Numbered from the stretch's first letter, positions 10,901 through 19,839 are shown. The stretch: 64,000 bases of DNA from Rhodopirellula sp. (GCA_002701385.1 NZVD01000087.1:1-64000); one strand, 5' to 3'. The notes: generated from the sequence alone by a model not told the origin. Numbers and translations: made by a program.

Positions 10901-11416
10901 ATGGCGGCAGAGCCAACTCAGAATACGGGAATTCACATTCGTTGGATGATTCGAAGGGACATGACCGATGTCCTTAATATCGAAACTGAGAGTTTTGAAT
11001 TTCCTTGGACTGAAGAAGATTTTGTGCGGTGCCTGCGGCAACGCAACTGCATCGGCATGGTAGCCGAACAGGATGATGAAATCGTTGGTTTTATGATCTA
11101 TGAACTCCATAAAACACGCCTCCATATTCTTAACTTTGCCGTCCATTCGGGACACCGTCGTGAAGGGGTGGGCAATTTGATGGTTGAGAAGCTAAAAAGT
11201 AAGCTTTCAACTCAACGGCGAAATCGAATCGTTCTTGAGGTACGCGAAACGAACCTGGACGCCCAGCTCTTTTTCCAACAGCAGGATTTTCTGGCACTAT
11301 CGGTGCTTCGTGATTTCTATGACGATACTGTCGAAGATGCTTATCTCATGCAGCATCGATTTGTGGATCAACAGGTTGAAGAACCTGTCAATCGGATTAC
11401 TCGCTTGGCTGGTTAG
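10901..11416 (+). CDS. rimI: Ribosomal-protein-alanine N-acetyltransferase (RimI-like GNAT)
   Basis: GNAT-fold acetyltransferase that transfers acetyl from acetyl-CoA to the N-terminus of ribosomal protein S18 or similar substrates in the cytoplasm. The sequence shows the RimI pattern: an early ESFEFPWTEEDF segment, GFMIYELHKTRLHILNFAVHS, the acetyl-CoA pyrophosphate loop HRREGVGNLMV, then LEVRETNLDAQLFFQQQDF near the end. The frame is open upstream to 10838, but GGAAGGAG at 10887-10894 sits six bases before ATG 10901, which decides the start (171 aa, about the RimI norm). It follows the giant-protein operon after a roughly 200-base gap and precedes an acyltransferase. Other GNAT substrates are possible. 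Confidence 0.85.
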   Translation: MAAEPTQNTGIHIRWMIRRDMTDVLNIETESFEFPWTEEDFVRCLRQRNCIGMVAEQDDEIVGFMIYELHKTRLHILNFAVHSGHRREGVGNLMVEKLKSKLSTQRRNRIVLEVRETNLDAQLFFQQQDFLALSVLRDFYDDTVEDAYLMQHRFVDQQVEEPVNRITRLAG

Positions 11417-11657
11417 TAGGCGGCTGACTGAATTACCCGCAAACAGCCTTTGTAACTTCGTGATTTTCAAGGGCTGAACTGTATTCTCCCGACGATGTCT
11501 CTTAACCCTGTTTCCTGATTCAGTTTATGTTGTTTAGTGCATAGCCGATTCTAAAAAGGGTAATTTTGTGCTGGCGTGATTATAATTGAGCAGAGCATGA
11601 TCTCGCTTGTGTAGAGCGTGAATTGATAAGAACGACACCTGGAAGAAGAGACAGTTT

Positions 11658-12425
11658 GTGCAACAGGATTCCGCGTTTCTCCTGGTAGATATAGTGCTAG
11701 TTCTGGCGGCCTTATTACCGCTTTGGTTAGCCATTGGCTTTACCGTCCGATCACCACTCAACTTCCTGCAGGTCTTGCTTTGGATGCCGGCTGCAATGTT
11801 TACGGCGTTTTTATGGCGTTCCCGTTTACATGGACGGATCCCGGAAGATATTGACGGCGCAATCCTTATAAGCAACCACCGTAGCAGCGCAGATCCCTTC
11901 TTCATGCAGATGGCTTCGCGTCGTCCTATTGGCTGGATGATTGCCAGAGAATTCGCCTCGGGCCCGCTGATCCGTCACCTCATGAATATATTAGATGTAA
12001 TTACTGCAGGACGTCGAGGTGTGGATACGGCCGCTACCAAGCGTGTTATCAGGGAAGCTAAGGCAGGACGTTTGATTTGTATGTTTCCCGAAGGAAGATT
12101 GAATACGACTGAGCAATTTATGCAGTCTTGTAGGCCCGGAGCTATTATGGTGGCCATCCGAGCGGGTGTACCGGTCATCCCATGTTATTTACACAATCTA
12201 CCGTTTAGCAACGTCATTGCTCAGCCTTTTTATACTCCTGCCAGAGTCTCTCTTTTTGTCGGAGAACCAATTGATGTCGTCAAACTCGCCAATGGTCAAA
12301 CAGACAAGGCGACTTTACAGAGAGTGACGATCCATTGTCTAAAGGAGATTGCCAGGTTAGCTGGTATACACGACTGGGAACCGGAAATGGCAGGCAAGAA
12401 CTGGCTTAAAGACCAAACGTCTTAA
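11658..12425 (+). CDS. PlsC-type lysophosphatidate/glycerolipid acyltransferase
   Basis: Membrane-bound acyltransferase of the PlsC family (1-acyl-sn-glycerol-3-phosphate acyltransferase type), expected on the cytoplasmic face of the inner membrane. Two hydrophobic stretches near the N-terminus (VDIVLVLAALLPLWLAIGF and NFLQVLLWMPAAMFTAFLW) precede the catalytic HX4D motif (NHRSSADPFF, about residue 74). The substrate-binding FPEGRLN motif lies near residue 145. It begins with GTG at 11658 behind a purine-rich GGAAGAAGAG. It is 255 aa, normal for the family. A second PlsC-like gene at 42726 is shorter and sits with cmk; the two probably differ in acyl or head-group specificity. The stop overlaps the convergent ATP-grasp gene by 4 bases. 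Confidence 0.8.
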   Translation: MQQDSAFLLVDIVLVLAALLPLWLAIGFTVRSPLNFLQVLLWMPAAMFTAFLWRSRLHGRIPEDIDGAILISNHRSSADPFFMQMASRRPIGWMIAREFASGPLIRHLMNILDVITAGRRGVDTAATKRVIREAKAGRLICMFPEGRLNTTEQFMQSCRPGAIMVAIRAGVPVIPCYLHNLPFSNVIAQPFYTPARVSLFVGEPIDVVKLANGQTDKATLQRVTIHCLKEIARLAGIHDWEPEMAGKNWLKDQTS

Positions 12426-13537
12426 TTCAAAAGTATCGTCTGGATTTGCTCTTCGACATCGTCTAAAGCCGCTTTGATTTGGGGCGGGGACTGGCAAGAC
12501 GCAAGTACCGTTAATACCGGATGGCCCGCTTCAATTTTGGTGTCTGCAAAAGGCAAGTCAGAAAGCTTCACTCCTTGATCTGCTGCTAACCGTGTTAGTC
12601 GGCGGTGCTTGTGATCATCAATATGACAGGATTCCTGAGCATAGATGATGAGCTTCCCACTGTTTGGCGAATTACTTACTTGTTTCAGGGTGGTATGCTC
12701 ACCAGTGAAGGATTCGATGTGATATTGCAATAGAGGTGCTTGCCAGCAAGGTTCGAGCAATTCCATGGTAGCGGTGTAGCGTGGATTGACCTCTAAGATA
12801 TAGATCTCTCCATCGTTGGTGAGGATGAAATCGACTCCCAATAAACCATATAATTTGAGCCTTCGGAGGAGAGTCCCAAGGCGTTCGAGCGATGTGACTT
12901 GATTTTCCTCCAGTGTACCTGTCACTGCACCGCAAAACTGAAAACAGTTATCTCGATTGAATTGTTCTGTAAAACCTAGCAAAGTGGTCTGTTCAGCCCG
13001 AACCAGAAAGCTGGCGCTCATCGTGGTACCAGCAACAAATTGTTGTAAATAAAAGCCGGTAGGAATGGAGTGTCCGAAGGTATAGGATTGAATATTCAGT
13101 CCGGCGGCGGATAGGAATGGCTTGACTAACCAGTTGCCTTCCAGTGCATTGTTTGCTGGAGACGTCATGGCGATGGCAGGTGTATTAAATCCTTCTTCAG
13201 CTAGGATACGTTGTAAGGATTCAGGAGATCGTACATTGGCGATGGCTTCCTCAGTCGGAGCGAAGACGGGGGCCACCGTTCGTAAGCTCTGGACTACACT
13301 GGGGTGATTCTCTAAGGCACCTGTAAAGCAAATCGCATCCGGATTGTATTTACGTACCACGTTATAGATGCCATGCGGGTAATCCGAAAGTGTTTGCCCT
13401 TCAGCGACCTTCCTGGTATCCGAATCTCCAAACAGATCGATTGCTGTGACCGTGTAGCCAGCTGCATGAGCTGATTCGGCAGCGGGACGTACACAGGCGC
13501 CGACAAGCAGGACGTGAGAGATATTAATATTAGTCAT
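12422..13537 (-). CDS. ATP-grasp superfamily enzyme next to H4MPT C1 genes
   Basis: ATP-grasp enzymes join a carboxylate to an amine or thiol using ATP. Here the N-terminus (SHVLLVGACVRPAAESAHAAGY) looks like the pre-ATP-grasp Rossmann-like part. GNWLVKPFLSAAG and QQFVAGTTMSASFLV fit the nucleotide-binding strands, and LEVNPRYTATMELLEP (about residue 250) carries the Glu/Asn metal-binding pair. The frame opens at 13573; I chose ATG 13537 because the conserved fold begins directly there, though neither site has a clear Shine-Dalgarno. It is divergent from fae, about 200 bases away. ATP-grasp genes are recurrent members of H4MPT C1 gene sets in methylotrophs and planctomycetes, so a role in making or modifying the C1 cofactor is a reasonable inference. 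The substrate is unknown. Confidence 0.75.
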   Translation of the reverse strand: MTNINISHVLLVGACVRPAAESAHAAGYTVTAIDLFGDSDTRKVAEGQTLSDYPHGIYNVVRKYNPDAICFTGALENHPSVVQSLRTVAPVFAPTEEAIANVRSPESLQRILAEEGFNTPAIAMTSPANNALEGNWLVKPFLSAAGLNIQSYTFGHSIPTGFYLQQFVAGTTMSASFLVRAEQTTLLGFTEQFNRDNCFQFCGAVTGTLEENQVTSLERLGTLLRRLKLYGLLGVDFILTNDGEIYILEVNPRYTATMELLEPCWQAPLLQYHIESFTGEHTTLKQVSNSPNSGKLIIYAQESCHIDDHKHRRLTRLAADQGVKLSDLPFADTKIEAGHPVLTVLASCQSPPQIKAALDDVEEQIQTILLN

Positions 13538-13735
13538 GCTGATTGGTTGTATCGGACCTGAAGTTACTGTCAAATAAAGTTTGACGATTAAAGCACCTTT
13601 TGTCAGCTGGTAAGAATCAATTTACTGTTATGAATTCCTTAATTCGGTAGGGGTTCTTGTAATTGGCCCAGAGTGTGCTATTTTCACTTCAGAGCTTTAG
13701 TTTTAGGTTTTCTCAGAATAAACGGAGATTCATCC

Positions 13736-14233
13736 ATGTCGATGTATGTCGGTGAAGCACTCGTTGGCGATGGCAACGAAATTGCACATATTGATTTGTT
13801 AATTGGTAGTAAAGATGGCCCTGTAGGCGATGCATTTGCAAATGCTTTGGCTCGTCAAAGTGAAGGTCACAATAACTTGCTTGCTGTTTTAGAGCCAAAT
13901 TTGGCTGTAAAACCAAGTACCGTAATGATTACTAAGGTAACAATCAAAGGTATGAAGCAAGCAGTTCAAATGTTTGGTCCAGCTCAGGCTGCTGTTGCTG
14001 AAGCTGTGGCAGATGCTGTGAAGGAAGGCGCGATCGCTGCTGATCAAGCAGAAGATTTGGTTATCGTATGTGGAGTCTTTATCCACCCGGCAGCTGAAAG
14101 TGATGAATTGATCTATAAGTACAACTACGAAGCGACTTTGCAGGCGATTCGCAATGCAATGACCGGAGATCCTTCTGTTCAGAAGATGCTCGATGGACGT
14201 GATGGCGCTGCTCACCCGTTTAAGGGATGCTAG
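13736..14233 (+). CDS. fae: Formaldehyde-activating enzyme
   Basis: Fae condenses formaldehyde with tetrahydromethanopterin to give methylene-H4MPT, the entry step of H4MPT-linked formaldehyde oxidation and detoxification in the cytoplasm. The protein is 165 aa, the usual Fae length, and matches the family throughout: YVGEALVGDGNEIAHIDLLIGSK with the conserved His (residue 18), then DAFANALARQSEGHNNLLAVLEPNLAVKPSTV, MFGPAQAAVAEAVADAV and a closing AAHPFKG. An open frame extends upstream to 13673, but CGGAGA at 13723-13728 fits ATG 13736. A strong terminator follows at 14291, so fae is probably a single-gene transcript. The dehydrogenase for the next step is 230 bases downstream. Confidence 0.95.
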   Translation: MSMYVGEALVGDGNEIAHIDLLIGSKDGPVGDAFANALARQSEGHNNLLAVLEPNLAVKPSTVMITKVTIKGMKQAVQMFGPAQAAVAEAVADAVKEGAIAADQAEDLVIVCGVFIHPAAESDELIYKYNYEATLQAIRNAMTGDPSVQKMLDGRDGAAHPFKGC

Positions 14234-14290
14234 TAGTACTTACGATTCAGGCGATTTAAAACGCTTGATCTGTATGAATCAAACGAAAAT

Positions 14291-14319
14291 ACCCTGTTGA
14301 TATTCAGCAGGGTGTTTTT
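14291..14319 (+). terminator. Terminator after fae
   Basis: ACCCTGTTGA (14291-14300) pairs with TCAGCAGGGT (14304-14313) around a TAT loop, giving a 10-bp stem with one G-T pair, followed by GTTTTTG. This is a canonical intrinsic terminator closing the fae transcript 58 bases after its stop. Confidence 0.9.
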
Positions 14320-14461
14320 GTGCGCAATAGAGGCCGGTGGTGTAGCATTCGAAAGAACTTCCATGGAATAATTTCAGAGTCTCCGATTCAGTCAATTGGC
14401 TGATTAGATAAAATGGGAGTTGAGCATTGAAAGAAATCCCAATTAAGGAAACTGTTGCCCT

Positions 14462-15331
14462 ATGAGCAAACAGAGAATACTAATTCAATTAGATAGTGAT
14501 AAACATGCCAGCGTGTTTGATGGAGTGGTTGCAGTGGATTCCGGTGTCGATCACTTATTCCAATACAGCCAAGTTTCTGTGGATGATGTGGAAGGTCTGG
14601 TACACGGAGCAATGTTTACCCGAGGCCCGCAGGATCTTCATCAAACGGCGGTGTTTGTTGGCGGTTCAGATGTAGCAACTGGAGAAGCATTGGCCGAAGC
14701 GGCAACGAATTGCTTTTTTGGTCCAATGCGTGTCAGTGTAATGATGGATTCAAACGGGGCAAACACCACAGCCGCAGCGGCTGTGCTGGCGGCGGCCAGA
14801 GAGATGAATCTGAATGGGGTTGAAGCTCTTGTGTTGGCAGGAACGGGGCCTGTGGGCTTGCGAGCTGGACGATTGTTGGCAACGCAGGGAGCTCGCGTAA
14901 AACTTGGGTCGAGATCTTTGGAACGAGCCCAACAGGCTGCCGCTGCCATTCAAAGTCAGGTTGACGGTTCCGAAGTCCAGGGCGTCGCCACAGCAACGGG
15001 TGAGGAAACATTGCTTGCTGCCAAAGACGCTGAGGTGATTATTGCAGCAGGGGCTGCAGGAATTCAGTTGATTTCAAAGTCTGTTTGGGAACAATGTGAG
15101 CAGTTGAAAGTGTTGATTGACTTAAACGCAGTTCCTCCTCTGGGTATCGAAGGTGTCGATGTGATGGATAAAGCGAAAGCAGATGGGCAACAAATTCTTT
15201 ATGGAGCTATTGGAGTGGGCGGTACAAAAATGAAGATTCATAAAGCCGCCATAGCGAGCCTATTTGAAAGCAATGAGCAAGTTTTGGATGCTGAAGAGAT
15301 TTATTCTATTGGGGAATCATTAGAGTCTTAA
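14462..15331 (+). CDS. mtdC: Methylene-tetrahydromethanopterin dehydrogenase (MtdB/MtdC type)
   Basis: Oxidises methylene-H4MPT to methenyl-H4MPT with NAD(P), the step after Fae in formaldehyde oxidation. The N-terminal part (ILIQLDSDKHASVFDGVVAVDSG, then YSQVSVDDVEGLVHGAMFTRG) is the MtdA/MtdB-family pterin domain. A Rossmann domain follows, with VLAGTGPVGLRAGRLLATQGA as the nucleotide loop near residue 125, LGSRSLERAQ after the second strand, and IDLNAVPPLGIEGV towards the end. It is 289 aa, normal for the family. Planctomycetes are reported to carry the MtdC subclass, so I use that symbol; the sequence alone does not separate MtdB from MtdC, and cofactor preference is not visible. It has its own upstream gap after the fae terminator. 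Confidence 0.88.
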   Translation: MSKQRILIQLDSDKHASVFDGVVAVDSGVDHLFQYSQVSVDDVEGLVHGAMFTRGPQDLHQTAVFVGGSDVATGEALAEAATNCFFGPMRVSVMMDSNGANTTAAAAVLAAAREMNLNGVEALVLAGTGPVGLRAGRLLATQGARVKLGSRSLERAQQAAAAIQSQVDGSEVQGVATATGEETLLAAKDAEVIIAAGAAGIQLISKSVWEQCEQLKVLIDLNAVPPLGIEGVDVMDKAKADGQQILYGAIGVGGTKMKIHKAAIASLFESNEQVLDAEEIYSIGESLES

Positions 15332-15364
15332 GGGTAGGACTCGTAGCCGATTTATTGTGTATTC

Positions 15365-16561
15365 ATGAATTTACTTACATTTCAATGTCCGGTGTGTGAC
15401 GGTGTTTTCCGAGCAGACGATTCTGCGACGGAGGTGGCCTGCCCACATTGCCATGAAATCATTGAATTGATTGGTGACGAAACGGGCTCCCAGCAGAGTC
15501 AAACAACGACTGCATCACAAGTCGAAATGACGGTTACACGTAATGCAACTCTCTCTCCATTGTTGCCTCCGGGATTTCGGAAGAAGACAAAGTCCAGGGA
15601 ACCAGCCCAGAAAGCAAACGATCCTGAAGAGATTCCGCTGGCTCCACCTGTGCTCCCTGCTGTGGAGCCGGGAATTGATGAGCTTGAGATAGTAAACGAG
15701 CTACCAGCTTCCAGTGCTGTAGAAGACATGAATGCCCCTGTTCCTCCATCTGAGCCAGTTTCGCAGTCCCTTGTTGTCGAGGACTCAAGCGTTGCTGAAG
15801 CACCGTTTTCGGGGATATCTGAATCTCAGCCGGACGCGATGGATACATTGCCAGAAATCTATGATCACAACGAGGCAGTTGATCCAAATCTTAACGAGAA
15901 TGTGACTACAGTCTCTGAATTAGATACTCTAGTCGAATTTGTAGCAGATATTTTAGATGACGAATCTGAGGCGTCATTGACGGATGAGTCTGCGGGCTTT
16001 GAAAATGCTGTGTTTCCTGTTGACGTAGAGAGTTTAGTTGAAACGTTAGCTGAGCCTTCTGAGCTGAGTGTAGTTAGTAGTGCACAGACAGACACCAGTG
16101 AAGAGGATGTTATTGGCGAGGAATCTGCTGAGAAATCAGATCTGGAAAGCCCCGAACCTCCCGATGAACGCGACAAGCAAAATGGCGGTTCGCCTGCTGG
16201 CGTCGAACCGGACTTGGAACTGCCTGAAGATCTCTTAGGCGACTTAGACGACCCATCGGATAGTGATTTACTACCACCTTCAATCGATGGAATGTCCGTA
16301 TTGCCTCAGAAGCCTGTTGGTCTACCGACTCCGGTAATTGATACCGGTGAGATTCTGTCGCAATCTCAGGTAGAAGAACCGAGTGTTACGATTAGAGTCG
16401 AAGAAAATATTCAGACGGTAGGTTATGGAAACAATAAAATTGAGTTGCTCAGTCGTACATCAGACGAAAAGGAACAATTCAAAAAGAACAAGAACATTAT
16501 GGTGTGGGTGATAGGTGCACTGATGATCGTATTGACGATGATCATAATGTTGAACTTGTAA
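15365..16561 (+). CDS. Zinc-ribbon, acidic, tail-anchored hypothetical protein
   Basis: No known function. The N-terminus is a short zinc ribbon (FQCPVCDGVFRADDSA then VACPHCHEIIEL, with Cys pairs near residues 8/11 and 26/29), of the MJ0042-like type common in planctomycete membrane proteins. About 300 residues of strongly acidic, Ser/Pro/Glu-rich sequence follow and are probably disordered. The C-terminus is a single membrane span (IMVWVIGALMIVLTMIIMLNL) with basic residues just before it, so the protein should be tail-anchored with the ribbon in the cytoplasm. It starts 33 bases after the methylene-H4MPT dehydrogenase and may share its transcript, but nothing in the sequence links it to C1 metabolism. 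It converges on the BamA-like barrel gene with 1 base between stops. Confidence 0.65.
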   Translation: MNLLTFQCPVCDGVFRADDSATEVACPHCHEIIELIGDETGSQQSQTTTASQVEMTVTRNATLSPLLPPGFRKKTKSREPAQKANDPEEIPLAPPVLPAVEPGIDELEIVNELPASSAVEDMNAPVPPSEPVSQSLVVEDSSVAEAPFSGISESQPDAMDTLPEIYDHNEAVDPNLNENVTTVSELDTLVEFVADILDDESEASLTDESAGFENAVFPVDVESLVETLAEPSELSVVSSAQTDTSEEDVIGEESAEKSDLESPEPPDERDKQNGGSPAGVEPDLELPEDLLGDLDDPSDSDLLPPSIDGMSVLPQKPVGLPTPVIDTGEILSQSQVEEPSVTIRVEENIQTVGYGNNKIELLSRTSDEKEQFKKNKNIMVWVIGALMIVLTMIIMLNL

Positions 16562-16562
16562 T

Positions 16563-18158
16563 TTAGCCGCGACTGAATCCCATATAGAAACTAAACACTT
16601 GCTTGTCATCGGTGTCAGCATGGTGGATTGGGAATCCAAAATCGAGGGCAAACGGCGCTTGGGACATAAATGGCATGGAGATTCTTAGTCCTGCCCCCAC
16701 GACTACGCGGAAGTTTTCCGCATGAACGCTGTAGTCCTGCTCGACTGTTCCAAAGTCTGTGAAGACTACACCTTTAAGCATATCGTCGGCTGTGAAGGGA
16801 AACAGATACTGCAACGTGCCTAGGAAGCGTTGGTGTCCACCAACACGTACTCCATTTTCTTCGGGGGAAGCTCCACGGAATTCAAACCCACGCATTGTCG
16901 AATATCCACCGGCAAAATAGTGGTCATATAGCGGAGTGTCCTCGCCGGTGATGTCATACTGTAGTCGCCATGAGAATGTGTGTCGTCCAGAGCCATCCGC
17001 ACGTTCACGTATCAGATAATATTTGCGGTATTCAATACTTCCCCGGGGGTAAACATAATCCCCGAGAACTTGTTCGAAGGATGTGTTGAAGTAATACCCT
17101 TCCGTCGCAAGAAATGGGGTATCGCGGGTGTCATGACTGAGTCCGACTTTGAGACCAACGAGATCGTTGTGTCCCAGGGCATCATCCAAATCGGCAACCC
17201 CTGTGATAGAGGGATCTGTGAGCTTAATTCGTTCCAAACGGGCACTTAAATTGACGCTTAAGTCAGGGTTTAAGCGATAGCCAAATCCGAATCGACCTCC
17301 AGCTCGTTTTTCATCCCAGTCGCGATAAATTCGGTCATACATAAATGCGCTGGTGTTCAGGCTTACCTTCGTATCCCGAAAGTAAGGGTCCGAGTATTGC
17401 AGCATGTATCTTTCCCAGAATTCACCAGGCATAGCTTCGAGGCGAAATCCTTGGCCTCCACCTCGGAATGCCCGTCCCTCTGCAAAATCTTCCCAGCTAT
17501 CAGGTACAGCATGATAATCGAAGTTTCGTTCATCGATTACGATTTGTCCTGTTACACCGGCATCGGAATTGACGCCCACGCCGAACATGAAACGGCCGGT
17601 TCGGCCCTCTTCCACGTAAACGTCGAAGGGAATTGAATTCATGGCGGCATTAGGATCAAAAAGCGGTCTTACCGAGTTGTCATTTGGGGCAAGTTCCTCT
17701 TCGGCTTGAGCTAATTGCAACTGGTCATCGACACGTAAGACTTTGGAAGGATTGGATAGTTCAACGAAGTCCGCGTTGGTGACGGGACTTTGACCCCGGA
17801 TAATAGTGGCATCAGGGGCCGGAGTGTGAAGAGCAGAGTCGTCAAATTGTGGGATGAGGGATTCGTCGGGGGTTGTTTGCAATTCTACGGCAGCTTGCCT
17901 CGTCGTTTTGCTTTCGTTTGCGGGGGTACTCGTCTGAGGCTGAGATACCTCTCGTCTGTCTTCCGAGGCGTTGCTGACAACTGAACGCTGAGCATCTGAT
18001 TCGGTTAGTTGCTTGAGGGTTCGCTGTTTGCCCGAGATCTGTTCAACTGCAGTTGGATTGGGCGCCAAATTGGATGTACAACCAGTTAGCACACCGGCAA
18101 GCGTGAAGCTGACCAGAGCAAGCATTGTTTTAGAATTACGTAGTATTTGAAAGGTCAT
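16563..18158 (-). CDS. BamA-type outer-membrane beta-barrel carried on a lipoprotein
   Basis: The C-terminal 345 residues look like a complete BamA/Omp85 16-strand barrel. They open with GRTGRFMFGVGVNSDAGVTG (about residue 186), contain the loop-6 motif GGYSTMRGFEFRG (about residue 420), and end in ALDFGFPI...FSFYMGFSRG. No POTRA domain is present. Instead the N-terminus is a lipoprotein signal with lipobox LTGC (Cys27) and a long Ser/Thr/Pro-rich linker. An open frame runs up to 18344, but ATG 18158 is chosen because it begins exactly at the lipoprotein signal and lies 4 bases after the stop of the five-POTRA gene. I infer that the two products together replace a one-chain BamA, inserting outer-membrane proteins. 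The product is 531 aa. A TamA-like or other Omp85 role is the alternative. Confidence 0.8.
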   Translation of the reverse strand: MTFQILRNSKTMLALVSFTLAGVLTGCTSNLAPNPTAVEQISGKQRTLKQLTESDAQRSVVSNASEDRREVSQPQTSTPANESKTTRQAAVELQTTPDESLIPQFDDSALHTPAPDATIIRGQSPVTNADFVELSNPSKVLRVDDQLQLAQAEEELAPNDNSVRPLFDPNAAMNSIPFDVYVEEGRTGRFMFGVGVNSDAGVTGQIVIDERNFDYHAVPDSWEDFAEGRAFRGGGQGFRLEAMPGEFWERYMLQYSDPYFRDTKVSLNTSAFMYDRIYRDWDEKRAGGRFGFGYRLNPDLSVNLSARLERIKLTDPSITGVADLDDALGHNDLVGLKVGLSHDTRDTPFLATEGYYFNTSFEQVLGDYVYPRGSIEYRKYYLIRERADGSGRHTFSWRLQYDITGEDTPLYDHYFAGGYSTMRGFEFRGASPEENGVRVGGHQRFLGTLQYLFPFTADDMLKGVVFTDFGTVEQDYSVHAENFRVVVGAGLRISMPFMSQAPFALDFGFPIHHADTDDKQVFSFYMGFSRG

Positions 18159-18162
18159 TGCG

Positions 18163-19839
18163 TTATCGGTTGGTAATCCATGTTGCAGGTTTTGGCGGGA
18201 GCTGAAATGCGGAGGTGCGATCGACTTGCTGGATATTTGGTCGTTCCGGACTCTGACCTCGGATCGAACCCGTTGTTGGTCCGGTAGCGGCCTTTGGGTT
18301 AGGAGCTGGTGGCAGCCCGGAATCTTCCGGACTATTCGTCTCAATTTCTTCAGTGCGTACGACGATGGTTGGGGGCGACCCCATCATGGCTCCATCGTTA
18401 AACAAAGAGCTGTGTCGCAAACGCCGTTCACTTGAACGCATTTCCTGATTACTGGCCAGATCACCGGGGATAAGTGAGAGTCTGTTTAAGACGACTGAAT
18501 TTTTAGTGTGTGGTGCAATTCCTGAAATGTGGACAGCGATTTCCCCCACTTTGAATTGTTCGCCTTCGTCGACAGAAAAGACCAACTCCAATTCTCCGGG
18601 CGTCTCCTGAAAGCGGATGTCGGTAGTGATGGTTGAGTAGATATATCCGAGTTTCCCGTAGATTTCCCGCAGAGCGTCGAGGTCTTCATTTAGCTGGCCA
18701 CGTAGAAAGTAGTCTCCGGACCGAGTGGAGATAAGTTGGTTGAGTGACTCGGAGGAGACGTGCTGATTTCCTTCGACTCGCATCGCTGTGATACGGTAAC
18801 GCGGCCCTTCATTTACGATGAACCGGAGTGTGACCCAATGCCCTGATTCGTCATAGTCGATCTGGCGGCCAACGGTCGCCTGGAAGTACCCTAGGTTTCT
18901 GTAGTAGGCAACAAGTTTCTCCATATCGCTTTCCACACGAGTTGGAATATAGTCGCCGCCAATGATCCAGTTGGTCAATTTAGCTTTGGATTCGAATAGT
19001 GTCAGGAGTCTGGCATCCTGTGCGAGATGAGGGTTATTGCCAACCACTTGAATAGCGGCGATCTTTTCTCTCGGGCCTTCATTTACGTAGAACACCACAT
19101 TTCGTTCACCAGGCTGAAGTCCTTCCAGTACCGACACGTGAGCTTTGGGGAATCCGTGTTCGTGATACAATTCCTCAATTTTCCGTTTCGCATCTTCGAT
19201 GGAGAACAGATCCAGAGCATCTCCAGCTTTGAGGTCTGTCTCTTTGGTTAGTTTCTTGTCCAAGTACATGCGATTGCCGATGTAGCGAACGGTCGCAATC
19301 GTGGGGCGTTCAAAGAGTTCAAACGTAAGGTGCAGCCCGAGATTGGATTGTTTGATTAGCAAACGCACGTCGCGGATAAGTCCCGTGCCGTATAAGGATC
19401 GCACATCCTCCTGAATCACGGTTGCATCGAACGATCGGTCAATTCGAGTCTTAATCGTACCGTAAAGTCGCTCGCCGGTGAGGAATTGATTTCCTTTGAA
19501 TTCGATAGAGGCAACAGGAAGGCCGTGATACTGCAGGTGCTTTTTCTCTTCTTCTTTTTGCAGTTCGTCTACCGTTTTAGGGGAACTGTCCTGAGCAGGA
19601 CCACGAGTACCTGGTGTACCTGGTTGTCGATTTAGGCTTTGTGTACGAGGGGGGCGTCCTGTATTGGGGAATATTCCACTTGCTTGTTGCACTTGTCCGG
19701 TCGATCCAGGGCGGAATGCAGCATTACCAATAAGAGGTTGCTGAGCCAGCAGAGTGGGGCACAGGAACAGGCACATCAGGCAGGTTCCAAGACGCTGCAG
19801 ATAAGATTCATTCATTCGAGGATGGCGCTTATTTGTCAT
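18163..19839 (-). CDS. Five-POTRA exported protein (BamA N-terminal part)
   Basis: A signal peptide (hydrophobic LGTCLMCLFLCPTLLA, cleavage before QQPL) and a Pro/Gly-rich linker precede five consecutive POTRA repeats: about 108-178 (PVASIEFKGNQFL), 179-257 (ATVRYIGNRMYL), 258-345 (AAIQVVGNN), 346-425 (TAMRVEGNQHV) and 426-497 (VGEIAVHISGI). Five is the number in proteobacterial BamA, where the barrel follows POTRA5 in the same chain. Here the protein ends with a Pro-rich tail and a stop at 18163, and a separate lipoprotein barrel gene starts 4 bases later. POTRA domains sit in the periplasm and receive unfolded outer-membrane proteins. The start may be 19839 or Met9 (19815); both keep the signal peptide. 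It heads the two-gene operon. Confidence 0.85.
   Translation of the reverse strand: MTNKRHPRMNESYLQRLGTCLMCLFLCPTLLAQQPLIGNAAFRPGSTGQVQQASGIFPNTGRPPRTQSLNRQPGTPGTRGPAQDSSPKTVDELQKEEEKKHLQYHGLPVASIEFKGNQFLTGERLYGTIKTRIDRSFDATVIQEDVRSLYGTGLIRDVRLLIKQSNLGLHLTFELFERPTIATVRYIGNRMYLDKKLTKETDLKAGDALDLFSIEDAKRKIEELYHEHGFPKAHVSVLEGLQPGERNVVFYVNEGPREKIAAIQVVGNNPHLAQDARLLTLFESKAKLTNWIIGGDYIPTRVESDMEKLVAYYRNLGYFQATVGRQIDYDESGHWVTLRFIVNEGPRYRITAMRVEGNQHVSSESLNQLISTRSGDYFLRGQLNEDLDALREIYGKLGYIYSTITTDIRFQETPGELELVFSVDEGEQFKVGEIAVHISGIAPHTKNSVVLNRLSLIPGDLASNQEMRSSERRLRHSSLFNDGAMMGSPPTIVVRTEEIETNSPEDSGLPPAPNPKAATGPTTGSIRGQSPERPNIQQVDRTSAFQLPPKPATWITNR

Noticed and set aside
13651-13690. A fae promoter with TTGTAA and TATTTT
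   Set aside because: The spacing is 15 and both elements deviate from consensus, so it is not convincing enough to list.
18150-18170. A programmed or erroneous frameshift joining the POTRA and barrel genes into one BamA
   Set aside because: The barrel gene begins with a complete lipoprotein signal and lipobox right after the stop, which a frameshift would not produce. Read-level confirmation would still help.
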